Notes: a model not told the origin generated them from the sequence alone. 64,000 nucleotides of DNA from Azorinus chamasolen (GCA_963576725.1 OY755241.1:72855999-72919998), one strand, 5' to 3'; positions 1 to 10,644 are shown, numbered from the stretch's first letter. Program-made: numbers and translations.

Positions 1-540
1 GCAAGTATTTACAGTTTTCAAAAGATGACAATCATGAAATGGTAAATGAAATATAATTTTAATTGTTGATGGGTCAAAGATCGGTTAAAATCCCTAGACG
101 TCCTGAGATCGAAAAATGGCACCTTGGTGTTTTTTATAAAGTGCCCATTCATTTGAAAGAAACTGGTCTAAAAAAAGTTTCAAGCATAAGGCTTCGTGTT
201 AAGATACATGTTCTTTTTTAAATCGATGAAAACGAAAGTGAGTTTAAATATAGAGAGAAAACGGAAGTAGGTTTAAATAAAGAAACTGTGTGTATGTTTA
301 TTTCTACATTTTCTTTCCTCTTCGGCGACGATTTGTTTAGAGACAATGCTCATCCCAATTCGGTTTCAAAGATACATTGTTTGATATTGACAGATGCATG
401 TGCGAAGATTTTGCTATATTTATAGCGAATCTTTATAAAGTACTCACATATTTTGACCGTTGGAACAAAAAATACAGCGTATATTTTAGAGTTTTATTGC
501 TGTTTCTCAACAGAAAACGATCAAATAAAAAGCAGGGACT
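1..540. other. AT-rich unique sequence, nothing recognised
   Basis: No long open frame, tandem repeat or clear palindrome is visible. The short frames here are chance-length for AT-rich DNA. Confidence 0.5.
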
Positions 541-772
541 TTAACCCATTTGTTCCCACGATCCCATATGTGGGACGTAGGCAAACAGTATAGATTCTGA
601 TCAGACGCCGCATAATGCGGCTTCTCATCAGAGTATACACTGTTTGCTGATAGGAATTCCAATATAAAACAAAACGAAATTGAAAATTTAGGCCAGGCAC
701 CTCTTAGATAAAAAAAAATGGCCTTATCCAATATATAAATATGGAAGAATCCACGAGGCGCAAATGGGTTAA
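541..772. mobile_element. MITE-G, complete, TTAA-flanked
   Basis: The copy begins TTAACCCATTTG and ends CAAATGGGTTAA, so it has inverted ends and a TTAA at each side. An internal hairpin (about 580-652) pairs a CAAACAG...GATCAGACGCCGCAT arm with a near-complementary ATGCGGC...CTGTTTG arm. A partial relative of its right half lies at 17255-17390. The TTAA target and terminal CCC fit piggyBac-type MITEs. No transposase is present, so that assignment is inference. Confidence 0.75.
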
Positions 773-1420
773 GGAGTATAAATTTACTTATCAGGACGTA
801 CTTTATAAGTGGTTTCAAGTTCAAGGAGACATCTTACAATGTAAGAATAAGACCATACGAATGAAACTTTCAATATACGTTGATCGCAAATCACAAGAGA
901 AGTGGACTGATTTATTTCTTGATTTACTTTGATAGTGCATTGTACTTGTATGTACAGGTTTTGTTATATGCGTTGCTAATTGCGGTTGTATTTCACATAC
1001 TGCATGTCGAGGGCTGAGTGCAAGAGTGACGTAACTACATTATTAAGCATGTACAAACTGTCTAGACAGATCCATTTCCTCAATTGACGCCTTTTGATGT
1101 CTTCCGTAAAAGCCCATTGTTTAAACCATTTGGATAAACAGAGCATAGGAGCAAATGCTGTGTTTATCATAATGTTAGCAAAACTACAAAATTCTGATAG
1201 TTTCCTTTTCTCTAGTAAATGCCCCTTCGGTATTTGTATTCCAAGAAGTTGGTTAAAAAATAGCCTATGAGTGGATAGGTTAATTATGTTTGCATATTGT
1301 ATCGGACAACATTATCATTTTCTTTCTTTTCACACTTTTAACTGTTGTTATAATTTGACCTTATATAGTTTATGGACACATCGCATTGTAGACAGTGTAG
1401 ATACAGACTAGACAGCATAT
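773..1420. other. AT-rich sequence, nothing recognised
   Basis: No coding or repeat structure could be supported. About 1200-1270 carries a decayed piece resembling the right end of MITE-C (AAATGCCCCTTCGGTA followed by AGCCTATGAG). Confidence 0.4.
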
Positions 1421-1960
1421 TTTCGATGTTTACCATGGACACTTTTCTCAGAGAGTCGCTCAAGAACATGTGTCAGACAGTGAAGACCCTGGCAGGTAAT
1501 GTGGGCGTACGTTGTATACTTTTCTCACAGAGACGCTCAAGAACAAATTGAACAGGGTCTGGTGTGTTTTGTTTCAATCTGGGCTTACACTGTTTGCATT
1601 CAAGAAGGCCCCTGTCCAAGAGTGCTGATCAAACACAATTTTTACAGATTATGATGAGTTGGGGTGTTGACAGTGCAGCCACTTGCAGCTAATCTGGGCA
1701 TACGCTGTTTGCATTTCAAATGACCCATGTCCCAGAGAGCCGCTCGAGAACAAATACTACAAATTGTGATGAGATGGGAGTCCAGCAATGCAGATACTGG
1801 CTAATACGGGCGTATATAATGTCTGCATACCCAGAGAACCGCTCAAAAACAATTTCTGTCAGATGAGATTCTAACAACACAGAGAATCTCTCAAGAACAA
1901 ATTCTGTCAGATGAGATTCTAACAACGCCGACCATATTGGCTGCTATAGGTATGCAGTAG
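1421..1960. repeat. Degenerate tandem repeat of the AGAGCCGCTCGAGAACAA type
   Basis: Several units of roughly 100 bp contain CAGAGAGCCGCTC(A/G)AGAACA, a GATTATGATGAG segment, a CAATGCAGA(T/C)ACTGG segment and TGTTTGCATTCA. The same family recurs at 28046-28154 and 30742-31160, where it is split by a retrotransposon. It is a minisatellite-like array. The short frames inside it are repeat translations, not genes. Confidence 0.7.
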
Positions 1961-1989
1961 AACCAATCTTAAGCGGTCACGAATGTAAG

Positions 1990-2475
1990 GTCTAATTATG
2001 GGTCTGTAAGACAGGTGGTAGTTTAAGGCAGCTCAAAAGTAATGCAGAAAGCTCCTATATGACAGTATAAACCATGACGGCTGATATTGGTCTACATTAG
2101 TTGCAATATCCCTTTTCCCAGATCTTTTGCTCAGCTGTATTTTGCTCATTATCCATAATTGAAATAAAACACGATATACCAGTAAGCATTTGTTACGCCA
2201 TCTATAACGTAGAGAATGATGATGAAATCAGTAAAATACAGTAACATACATCTGAAGCGACCACAAAAGGGGTCTAATAAAAAGGGTCTAATAAAAGGGA
2301 TCTAATAAAAGGGATCTAATAAAAAAGAATCTAATTCAGTGCCTTAAATGCATAAGATAGCTGAATGGAGGGCGAAAGTAATACAGAAATCTTATGCAGG
2401 AGCGTTCTGTATTACTTTCATCCTCCATGAAGCAACGACCTACTTTAAAAGACACTTATATGTTTTTTGTGTGTT
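1990..2475. repeat. TA-1 family foldback remnants with a short tandem run
   Basis: Two decayed copies of a foldback family (GTCTGTAAGACAGGTGG, GCAGAAAGCTCCTAT; then GTAATACAGAAA...TTTCTGTATTAC arms at about 2375-2425) surround a run of four units of GGTCTAATAAAAAG at 2270-2335. No element end can be fixed here. Confidence 0.55.
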
Positions 2476-2566
2476 TGTAGAAAGTGTATTCTGGATTTTA
2501 ACCCTTAATGTACATGTATGATATCAAGTAATATTCCGAAAAAGGGGGCCAGTTTCGACAATTTAG

Positions 2567-2785
2567 TCCATAAAACGCCTCTCTATACTTTTACAAAAAA
2601 GAGCAGACCCAGATCAGACTGCTCATGAAGGAGCCATCTGATCAGGGTCTGCTTTGTTTGCATATGAAATTCTACAGTTTCTGCCATGGTCAAAAGTTCC
2701 CGTGTCCATGTGCTATTGAAATAATCTAATTAATATTCATGACGTTTCTATTTCTTACATGAACATCCATAGAGTAAAGGGTTAA
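2567..2785 (-). mobile_element. MITE-A, reversed, left end truncated
   Basis: The hairpin at about 2600-2665 carries GAGCAGACCCAGATCAGAC facing GTCTGATC-type sequence. The outer body (TTCTGCCATGG, ATTAATATTCATGACG, TTTCTTACATGAA) ends GAGTAAAGGGTTAA at 2785. The opposite TTAACCC end is missing or unrecognisable. Confidence 0.65.
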
Positions 2786-2929
2786 TTAGTCAGGAGATTA
2801 AGATTTAAAATTGATCGACCTTCGAATCTGTAATCACCTTCTTACATAATTTTCCAGGACGAGTAACCGGGATTTCAGAGACAGGGAAAAGAAAGGTAAC
2901 CGATCAAACTTGAATTATAAAATGATCTA

Positions 2930-3065
2930 GGTCTACTCTGTTTGTTTATGAAATGATATTCTACAGTTTCTGCAATGGTAAATAAATCGTGTGTCCATAT
3001 GCTTTTATGAAAAATAATCTAATTAATATTTACGACGTCATTATTTCTTACAGTTGGAGTAACAT
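2930..3065 (-). mobile_element. MITE-A half copy
   Basis: The sequence has the GGTCTACTCTGTTTG arm followed by TTCTGCAATGG and TTACGACGTCATTATTTC. Only one hairpin arm and one flank survive. Confidence 0.55.
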
Positions 3066-3103
3066 ATTTACAAAAGTAGCCCCGGCTTTTGATGTTACGT
3101 CTA

Positions 3104-3323
3104 TCCCTTTCCTCCATGAATATTCATGTAAGAAATAATGACGTCATGAGTGTTAATTAGACTTACTGCTATAATAGCATATGGACACGAAAAGTTTAAG
3201 CCAATGCTCTATTTATCACAATGGTTTCTATTCTACACGATTAAAACATTTTCCTTTTCCCTTGTTAATGCCCCTTTTCGGTAGTTTTATTCAGTCTATA
3301 TAGCCTACGGAGGAAAGGGTTAA
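3104..3323. mobile_element. Chimeric MITE: left half MITE-A, right half MITE-C
   Basis: The left side is MITE-A (CCTCCATGAATATTCATG, ATAATGACGTCATGA, ATGGACACGAAAAGTTT). At about 3200 it switches to the MITE-C right half (AATGCTCTATTTATCACAAT, CTTTTCGGTAG) and ends GGAAAGGGTTAA at 3323. The join leaves an element with two valid ends of different families. Confidence 0.65.
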
Positions 3324-3429
3324 GGGGAACTTATTACTGTTGCAAACTGTTTGGATCTACATCAAACGCTATTTGTCAGGAGCCAGGATGTTTATCCTCA
3401 GACACCGAATCTCCATTCTCAAGCAGTTA

Positions 3430-3600
3430 TTATAAGTATATAGTGACGACAATGATCAAACCCCTCTCCAGCAGTTTGTAAATCTGAATAATTCAATCTG
3501 TCACCATTTTGATAACTTCAAAGTATAAGTATACAGTGACGACACTGATCCAACTGCCCCCTGCACTAGTGTGTCTGCCAGAATACTAACGGTAGTTAAT
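3430..3600 (+). repeat. Direct duplication, about 90-100 bp apart
   Basis: TATAAGTATA(T/C)AGTGACGACA occurs at about 3431 and 3524, each followed by ATGATC/CTGATC and a CCCC-containing stretch. Confidence 0.6.
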
Positions 3601-3604
3601 GTAG

Positions 3605-3950
3605 GTTGCTTTCCAGAGGGAATCGGGCCAAATTTTACATGGACGACATTTTACTCAGCAGGCTAGAGGTTTCTTCCTTCATACATAAACGCGTTTTCAC
3701 GAATTTGCAAGCAGAGTAGACCTAGATCAGATGGCTTACCAAAGAAATATGATTGTTTACTTGCTAAAATGGCTACAATAGTTTCCACATTTCATTATAA
3801 CTATTTTGTACATGAATATTCAATACAGTAGGTATTGGAATTTGAATTAAACAAAGAACAGGGAGAGTATTTCAGTACTGTTTAATACACATTTTATTAT
3901 TTTGAACATATACAACAGAACCTCTTTATACATGTAGCAAATATAAGAAA
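3605..3950. other. Unique sequence with a single hairpin-arm fragment
   Basis: About 3700-3750 has an isolated GCAAGCAGAGTAGACCTAGA arm of the MITE-A/F hairpin with MITE-F-like flank (TACTGAATATTC equivalents on the minus strand at 3815-3835). No gene is seen. Confidence 0.45.
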
Positions 3951-3954
3951 TAAA

Positions 3955-4115
3955 CATTGGTCTGTAAGAGCATGTGGTTGTTTAATGCAGGAGAGCTTCA
4001 CTTTCATCCTGCATTAGGCTACCATTGTATAACCTTCGTCCTGCATCAAGCAACCACCTGCTTATGAAGAAAGTCATGTTTGTTTATTAAGTGGTCGCAT
4101 TAGAGGGGTTCTACT
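3955..4115 (-). mobile_element. TA-1 foldback element, decayed copy
   Basis: GGTTGTTTAATGCAGGA faces CCTGCATCAAGCAACC. The copy ends with GAGGGGTTCTACTG, the family's characteristic end. Relatives are at 12150, 17549, 19970, 37233 and 37813. Confidence 0.6.
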
Positions 4116-4254
4116 GCATTATATTATTATTATATCACTCTGGGCTTTCATCCTTCAGCTGATGGATATACATGTAAAATATAATCACACGATAATGCGA
4201 TTAATTTTTACATATAAAATTTTAGAACATCTAGAGGCCAATTGATAAGTAAGA

Positions 4255-4545
4255 TGCAAGTAAGACATACAGCTGATACCCTTTAAAGCGACCACTCAAT
4301 GAATAGACACTAGTGTCAAAATAAGACATACAACTGAGATCCTATAAAGCGACCACTCAATGTCTAGACATAAATACAGAACAGGGAAAGGGAAAGTTAA
4401 ACAGTAACACCCCTCTAAACTGGATGTTCCAATTTAGCATCAATATTTGTGTTAGTCTCTTAAAGTTAAACAGTAACACACCTCTAAACTAGATGTTCCA
4501 AATTAGCATTGCTACTTGTCTGTAAGACAGGTGGCACCCTAACCC
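4255..4545 (+). repeat. Two short direct duplications
   Basis: GCGACCACTCAATG occurs at about 4288 and 4350 in a 60-bp duplication. AAAGTTAAACAGTAACAC(C/A)C occurs at about 4393 and 4463 in a 70-bp duplication with TCTAAACT(G/A)GATGTTCCAA. Confidence 0.7.
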
Positions 4546-4547
4546 AT

Positions 4548-4737
4548 TACCTCATAGACTATTTTTAGACCGAGCGTCTTTGCATGAATCTACAAAAAAG
4601 AGCATTAAATAGAGGAACATTTATAATTTTCTAGTTGGAAACCATTGTGATAAAAATGCTCTTTTTATCACAATGGTTTCAAGAAGATACTTTTACAGAG
4701 GCGTAGAAAGGTGTATTTATGGAGGAAATGGTTAAAG
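4548..4737 (-). mobile_element. MITE-C, reversed
   Basis: Starts TTAACCCATTACCTCATAG-like (first base of TTAA altered) and ends GGAAATGGTTAA. The internal palindrome ACCATTGTGATAAAAATGC/AATGGTTTC is intact in outline. Confidence 0.65.
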
Positions 4738-4794
4738 CAGGATGAAAGCAGGATGAAAGTTATGTAGAAAGCTCCTCGTGTTTGGGAAATGTTT

Positions 4795-6196
4795 AACCCT
4801 TTCTCTAATGTAAATGCTGTTTGGCATCTTTAGTAAACCCAGATCAGACAGCTGCTGGAGGGGCCATTTGACCTTTGCAAACATAGTAGACCAAGATCAG
4901 ACAGCTGCTGTATGAGTCATTTGACATTTGCAAACAGAGTAGACCCAGATCAGACAGCTAGTGTAGGAGTCATTTGACCTTTGCAACAGAGTAGACCCAG
5001 ATCAGACAGCTGCTGTTGGAACCATTTGACATATGCAAACAGAGTAGACCCAGATCAGACAGCTGATGTAGGAACTATTTGACATATGCAAACAGAGTAG
5101 ACCCAGATTAGACAGTTGCTGTAGGAACCATTTGACATATGCAAACAGAGTAGACCCAGATTAGACAGCTGCTGTAGGAACCATTTGACCTTTGCAACAG
5201 AGTAGACCCAGATCAGACAGCTGCTGTAGGAACCATTTGACATATGCAAACAGAGTTGACACAGATCAGACAGTTGCTGTAGGAACCATTTGACATATGC
5301 AAACAGAGTAGACACAGATCAGACAGCTGATGTAGGAACCATTTGACATTTGCAAACAGAGTAGACCTAGATTAGACAGCTGCTGTAGGAACCATTTGAC
5401 ATTTGCAAACAGAGTAGTCCCAGATCAGACAGCTACTGTAGGAACCATTTGACATTTGCAAACAGAGTAGACACAGATCAGACAGCTGGTGTAGGAACCA
5501 TTTGACATTTGCAAACAGAGTAGACCTAGATTAGACAGCTGCTGTAGGAACCATTTGACATTTGCAAACAGAGTAGTCCCAGATCAGACTGCTACTGTAG
5601 GAGTAATTTGACATTTGCAAACAGAGGAGTCCCAGATCAAACAATTACTGTAGGAGTCATTTGACGTTTGCAAACAGAATAGACCCAGATCAGACAGCTA
5701 TTGTAAGAATAATTTGACCTTTTCAAATAGAGTAGACCCAAATAAGACGGCGGTTGTAGGGGCCATTTAATCTTTGCAAACAGAGTAGACCTGGATCAGA
5801 CAGCTGCTGTAGGAACCGTTTAACATTTGCAAGCATAGTAGACCCAGATCAGACAGCTACTCTATGAGTCATTTGACCTTTGCAAACCTAGTAGACCCAG
5901 ACCAGACAGTTGCTGTATGAGTCATTTGACCTTTGCAACCAGAATAGATCCAGACCAGACAGCTGTTGTAGGGGTCATTTGACCTTTGCAAACAGAATGG
6001 ACCCAGATCAGACAGCTACTGTAGGAGTCATTTGACCTTTGCAAACAGAATAGATCCAGACCAGACAACTGCCGTAGAAGTCAGCTGACCTTTGCAAACA
6101 GAATGGACCCAGATCAGACAGCTGCTGTAGGAGTCATTTGACCTTTGCAAACAGAATAGACCCAGATCAGACAGCTGCTGTAGCAGCCATTTGATC
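4795..6196 (+). repeat. Minisatellite, ~56-bp unit derived from one MITE hairpin arm
   Basis: About 24 units. Each has TTTGCAAACAGAGTAGACCC, then AGATCAGACAGCTGCTGTAG, then GAACCATTTGACAT. The GCAAACAGAGTAGACCC plus AGATCAGAC string is exactly one arm of the MITE-A/F hairpin. The complementary arm is absent from the repeats. Unit length varies slightly (some have GCAACAGAG). Minus-strand open frames in it are products of the periodicity. Confidence 0.9.
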
Positions 6197-6361
6197 AGAA
6201 ACTGATGTCTACTCAGATATGATTTACAGTTTGCTAAAATATACAAATTCAGTTAAGTAATTATAGTCTACAGAGGGTTGCGATTATATGAGAGAATTGG
6301 TTATGGATCTGTAGCCTGATAGAGATTGTGGTGAAACAGTTCAGTTATAGGTTTTACTGTG

Positions 6362-6426
6362 TGGCTTGGTAGCTCAGTCGGTAGAGTGTTGGCATAATAA
6401 GTCATATATAGGTTCGTGTCCCAGTA
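6362..6426 (+). other. tRNA-like module, left arm (A-box and B-box)
   Basis: Contains a near-perfect A-box (TAGCTCAGTCGG, then TAGAG) and a B-box with one change (GGTTCGTGTCC). Folding the middle gives TTGGC / ATAATAA / GTCAT, an anticodon-like loop with AAT, but the stem pairs poorly. It is a pseudo-tRNA or Pol III promoter relic, not a functional tRNA. Confidence 0.7.
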
Positions 6427-7133
6427 CCTTAATCATATAATAATTAAAAAACCGAGCTGAAATTTTGTCCAAAGTGGTGTAAAAAATAAAATCAAATAAA
6501 GTAATAAAATGATTGGAATGTTAAAAATTTGATACATCAATGAAGAACATAACACCTGGCATGCTATCATGTCCTATAATAGTAAGATGCAAATAAAAAA
6601 TCTAAAAATGAGTCTAAGACTAGTTACTCAAAAATTGACTTGCAAAGACTTCACCTACAAAATAGTAGTTTGCTCTCAAAGCAAGAGCGAATGAGAAATT
6701 GGGAATCAGTTACTAAGGAGCTATAACATCAGAATATTTTAACACAGTTGAGTTAATTTTACAAGGAGTACAAGTGTTGAGGTGCAATGGTTATGGGTTA
6801 AATATTAATATTAACAGTGCAGTGTTAACGAGGCAGGCAAGGAGATGTATTCTAATATTCTGACAGTATCATCCATCAAAGACAGAAAATATGTAGTCCA
6901 AATCCTATAGGCTGAGTCTGGATACAAGACAAAAATGTAGTTAGTAATTATGTTTGAAATTCAGTTTTTATGGAAACATCTCAAAAACTTCAACAAACTT
7001 TGAAAAACTTCAAACATTTTCTTCAAATTCATCAGTGTAAATTCTACAATTAAACTACAAACACTGACTTCTTCGCCGCCAGTGAAAAAAGGTCAACTCA
7101 ATACTTGATGTTTTATATGGATCCAAATTGTTT

Positions 7134-7205
7134 GCGACTCGACTTGGACTCGAATCCAGGGCCTCTGGCTTACCATGCCAACACTACCTACTGAGCTACC
7201 AAGCC
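7134..7205 (-). other. tRNA-like module, right arm (tRNA-Thr-like)
   Basis: On the minus strand: GGCTTGGTAGCTCAGTAGG, TTGGC-ATGGTAA-GCCAG (anticodon-position GGT), and the B-box GATTCGAGTCC. The D and anticodon arms are recognisable. The acceptor stem does not close, so a working tRNA gene is unlikely. Confidence 0.7.
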
Positions 7206-7287
7206 ACACAGTAAACCCTATGACTGAACTGTTTCACCACAATCTCTATCCGGCTACAGATCTATAACCACTTCCCTCATATAAATG

Positions 7288-7440
7288 CATTTTCACACAA
7301 TTGCAAACAGTAGACCCAGATCAGGTGGTTCCTATATGAGCCGACAGATAAGAGTCTACTATATTTGAGCCGTCAGACCAGAGTCTACTATATTTGCATT
7401 GAACATGACACAGGTCTTATTTTGTCAAAGAAAATAAATT
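7288..7440. mobile_element. MITE-A/F hairpin remnant
   Basis: GCAAACAGTAGACCCAGATC is followed by two decayed repeats of (G/C)AGAGTCTACTATATTTG. Only one hairpin arm is clear. Confidence 0.45.
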
Positions 7441-7579
7441 CCTTGAAAAGTTTACATCATAAAATATCCATGATGACATAATTTATTACGCGAGTATATA
7501 AACAGGTAATAAGAATATTTAGGAAATCAAAATAAAATATTTTCATATTTCTCTGACACTGGAAAACCATACCTATATT

Positions 7580-7800
7580 ATGCCATAAGCAGACATACCC
7601 TGATCAGACGACTCATGCAGCAATTGTCTAGTCTGGGTCTACTCTGTTTGCAAACGCATAGAAACCAGGCAAAGGGTTCAATATCTTTGATAAACTCATT
7701 ATTGCTGGTACTCATAAGAATCACAGCAACCGTCTAGTCTGGGTCTACTCTGTTTGCAAATGTGTAGAAACCAGGCATATTTATGGAGTAAAGGGTAACA
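7580..7800. mobile_element. MITE-A hairpin with a duplicated right arm
   Basis: ACCCTGATCAGACGACTCATG faces CTAGTCTGGGTCTACTCTG at 7625-7655. The block TCTAGTCTGGGTCTACTCTG followed by TTTGCAAA and TAGAAACCAGGCA repeats at 7735-7775. The last copy ends TTTATGGAGTAAAGGGTAA, a MITE-A end. Confidence 0.6.
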
Positions 7801-7949
7801 TTTCTTTGACAAACTCATTCTTGCTGATACTCACCAATTCTAGTGAGTACAAAATAAATAGGAATTTGACAAGAATACTACATTTATTAACCCTTTTTTC
7901 CAGAGAAAAGGAAAATGTAAGGTGTGTGTATGCAACACGTGAGTACCAT

Positions 7950-8160
7950 TTCCTCCATAAATACGCCTTTCTACGCATCTTTAATAACCACTTCTTTAAA
8001 CCATTGTGATAAATAGAGCATTTACTCCTATACAATCAAATGTTCTATTTATAACAATGGTTTCAAACTACAAAATTCTAAAATTTTACTTTTCTCCAGT
8101 AAATGCTCCTTTTGGGTAGATTCATTCAAAGAGGTTGAGTCTAAACAAATTAGATTTTTA
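7950..8160 (+). mobile_element. MITE-C, plus orientation, right end lost
   Basis: CCTCCATAAATACGCCTTTC begins the body. AACCATTGTGATAAATAGAG faces GTTCTATTTATAACAATGG (8035-8062). The tail GCTCCTTTTGGGTAGATTCA reaches about 8150 without a closing TTAA. Confidence 0.65.
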
Positions 8161-8224
8161 AAGTAAAATCTGTTTTAGTTAAAGATACATATTTGCTATA
8201 TTATCTGCTTTCAGCTTTATCTAC

Positions 8225-10615
8225 TACTAAACAAAAAAGAAATATGTCATATCGCATAAAATACTGCGCGGTTCTCTGCCCCATACTGCAAATGTGCAGT
8301 TTAGCCATAAATCCCAATGTTTCATAGCTGTAAAATAAATTAGCGGGGATTGAAATGGGACCGTCCTTTACCATTTTTCACTTTAAAATCTAATTTTAGT
8401 ACATGTAGCAAAATACCTTACTGCTGTAGAATCTATTGCGCAAGAAGTTTTATCTTGGTCTTAATACACTGATTTCTGTAGGTCAAGATATGGTGAAAAC
8501 TGGCACCAAAAACTGGTCAGATGACCCCCTGGGCAGTCACCAAAGGACGCAAGGACAATGTATTGTCCTGGGACGCCTCAACAGAAGGTAGATAAAAGTC
8601 AGAAGAAGTAGAACTATTCCTCCAAGTATAGCTACACTGAGAATACCGTCCGAGGGGGCATGATTGACAAATGCCGACCAGATAGAAACAGCCCTCCGTT
8701 CATGAAGGCAGATCTGGAGGAAATCAAGATCTCGGTCAGAGATATCTAATAAACCTTCTGGAGCCTGAGTGAATTTGAATATTAAAGTATGCGGGCAAGA
8801 GGTCTAAAGACATTTCCCACTGATAAGGTCTTATAGCCAGCCTGATTGACCAAGAGGGTTGCCTTCAACGAAGGCTTCTGGGCTCCAATACTGCAGAGTA
8901 TATAGAGCAGGAGCTGCTGTAGGAGTTGTAGGGACAGCAGGGGCCACATGTGCCATGGTTGGTGTTCAAACAGGAGTGACCATAGGGGTCAAAGCTGTCG
9001 AGAAGGTTGAATTGGTGGCAGGCTGTCTATGCCTCTCAGACAGAGTCTGGCCTGGTGCCGAGAATGTAATAAAAGATTTAAAAAATATTAAGAAGTATTA
9101 AAAGTATTAAGAGTATTAAATAATAAAATAAATACACAAATAAAATAAAAATAGAATAAAAATAAAACAAGATTAAAATGTACCTGTTACCAATGTCTAG
9201 ATCTAGACATAGAAGGGGAATAGAAGTGGAAGGGGGGGGGGGTTAAACTGACGGGAGCTGAGGGAACAGAGCCGTTAGAATTACCCACAGAAACAGATAA
9301 CCTGTTGTGTGCTGTCAAAATGGCATAGGACTTTTTAGTCCTTTGAGACATAACACAAGCAAGAAAAGTTCCACCAGACCAGACCAGAGGATTGCCTTCA
9401 ATGAAAGCCAATGGGCTGCAATACTGCAGAGTAGACTGAGCAGGAATAACTGTAGCTGTACGGACAACAGGGGCCATGGAAGCCATAGTAGGCGTTCAAA
9501 CTGGAGTGGCCACGGGGTCAAATCAGTTCAGAAGGTCGAACCGACAACAGACTGCCTATGCCTCTCAGAGAGAGTCTGGCCTGATACAGAGTGTCAAGAG
9601 AGAGCTATATGGGGAAAATAAATAAAAAAAATAGAAATAAAAGATAAATGAAAATAAAAATAAAATAATATTAAAACGTATCTGTTACCAGTGTCTAGAG
9701 CTAGACCTAGAAGGGAAAGAGGGGGTTAAACTAACGGGAGCTAAAGGAGCAGAGCTCTTAGAATTAGAATTATCTGTTGTGCTCTGGTAAGGATTGGCTC
9801 ACCACTAGAGTTCCTCGGACCAGAGGGTTGCCTTCAGCGAAGGTCTCTCGGCTCCAATACTGCACGGAGCAGGTGTAACTGTAGCTGTAGGGACATCAGG
9901 GACCACGGGAGCCATAGGTGGTAACCTAGGGGGGGGGGGGGTCAAGGCAGTCGAGAAGGTCGAACTGAAAACTGGCGGCCTATGCCTCTCAGAGTCTGGC
10001 CTTATGCCGAGAGTGTCTAGAGCTAAAGCTAGAGCTATACGAGGGAAAATAAAAACAGTATACAGAGCAGGAATAATTGTAGGATCTGTAGGGACAGCAG
10101 GAGCCATGGGAGCCATAGTTAGTGTTAAAACTGGAGTGACCACGGGGGTTAAAGCTGTAGAATCTGTAGGGACAGCACGGGCCATGGGAGTCATAGTTAG
10201 TGTTAAAACTGGAGTGACCACGGAGGTCAAAGCAGTCAAGAAGGTCGAACAGGCTGTCTATGCCAGAATGATTCTTTCAAAATGGAAATTCAGCCATCTG
10301 TCAGGCTGGCCATCGCACCTTATCAGTGGGACGTGTCTTTAGACCTCTCGCAAGCATACGTAACAGAAGACTGTTTCTACCAGGTGGGCATTTGTCAATC
10401 ATGATATAATCAGTGTATCTACTTGGAAGAATAACTCAATCTGTGTAGCTCCATAGGTCAATTATAGAATGTCTTAATAGGCATTCATTCACTTTTGAGC
10501 GAAAACATCTATGAATCATTGTGATGGGTTATGGCTAAACTGCGTATTCGCAGTATGATATTGGACACTATGTGATATTATATATGCTATAAGGATATAG
10601 CTAAAAGCAGATTTT
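8225..10615. mobile_element. Large foldback element with long inverted arms and internal tandem units
   Basis: The left arm (8225-8850) is matched in reverse complement by the right arm (about 10290-10615). Shared blocks include ACCTTATCAGTGGGA with GTCTTTAGACCTC, GGCATTTGTCAATCATG, TATGGCTAAACTGC with GCAGTATG, and AAAGCAGAT. The right arm is shortened by deletions. The middle holds tandem units described separately. No transposase is seen and no target duplication could be fixed. Resemblance to Foldback-type elements is structural only. Confidence 0.65.
8845..10245 (-). repeat. Internal tandem units of the foldback element, possibly old coding exons
   Basis: Three units (about 8845-9060, 9385-9605, 9815-10045) share GGTTGCCTTCAACGAAGG, TACTGCAGAGTA, GGAGTGACCA and TATGCCTCTCAGA. 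AT-rich spacers lie between the first units. Two 78-bp sub-units (about 10083 and 10161) repeat TGTAGGGACAGCA and TTAGTGTTAAAACTGGAGTG. The minus strand is open through much of units 2 and 3, with a Pro/Ala/Thr/Val-rich product (about 9187-9486 and 9805-10239). No family is recognised and there is no proof of coding. Confidence 0.5.
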
Positions 10616-10644
10616 TTATCTAGTAAAGTATTTTACTATTGCTC

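Larger units (their letters stand above)
6274..7287. mobile_element. tRNA-IR-1: ~1-kb element with inverted arms that carry tRNA-like modules
   Basis: The left arm (about 6278-6426) and right arm (about 7134-7286, reverse complement) align through ATATGAG, GATCTGTAGCC, GATAGAGATTGTGGTGAAAC, AGTTCAGT, TTTACTGTGTGGCTTGG and TAGCTCAGT. They then diverge just after the B-box. The AT-rich interior (6430-7130) shows no long frame. Shared homology stops at the tRNA module, so this is not simply two SINE copies in opposite orientation. The right arm abuts a MITE-F-like end. Confidence 0.75.

Noticed and set aside
4795..6196. CRISPR array
   Set aside because: Regular ~56-bp spacing looks superficially similar, but the intervals between conserved segments are themselves repeats, and the DNA is eukaryotic with a visible MITE origin.
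6362..6426. A functional tRNA-Ile gene
   Set aside because: A- and B-boxes are present but the acceptor and anticodon stems do not pair, and the module lies in the arm of an inverted repeat.
9805..10239. 144-codon Pro/Thr-rich gene
   Set aside because: It is kept only as a possible exon remnant. It spans tandem units of a foldback element and its composition follows the repeats.
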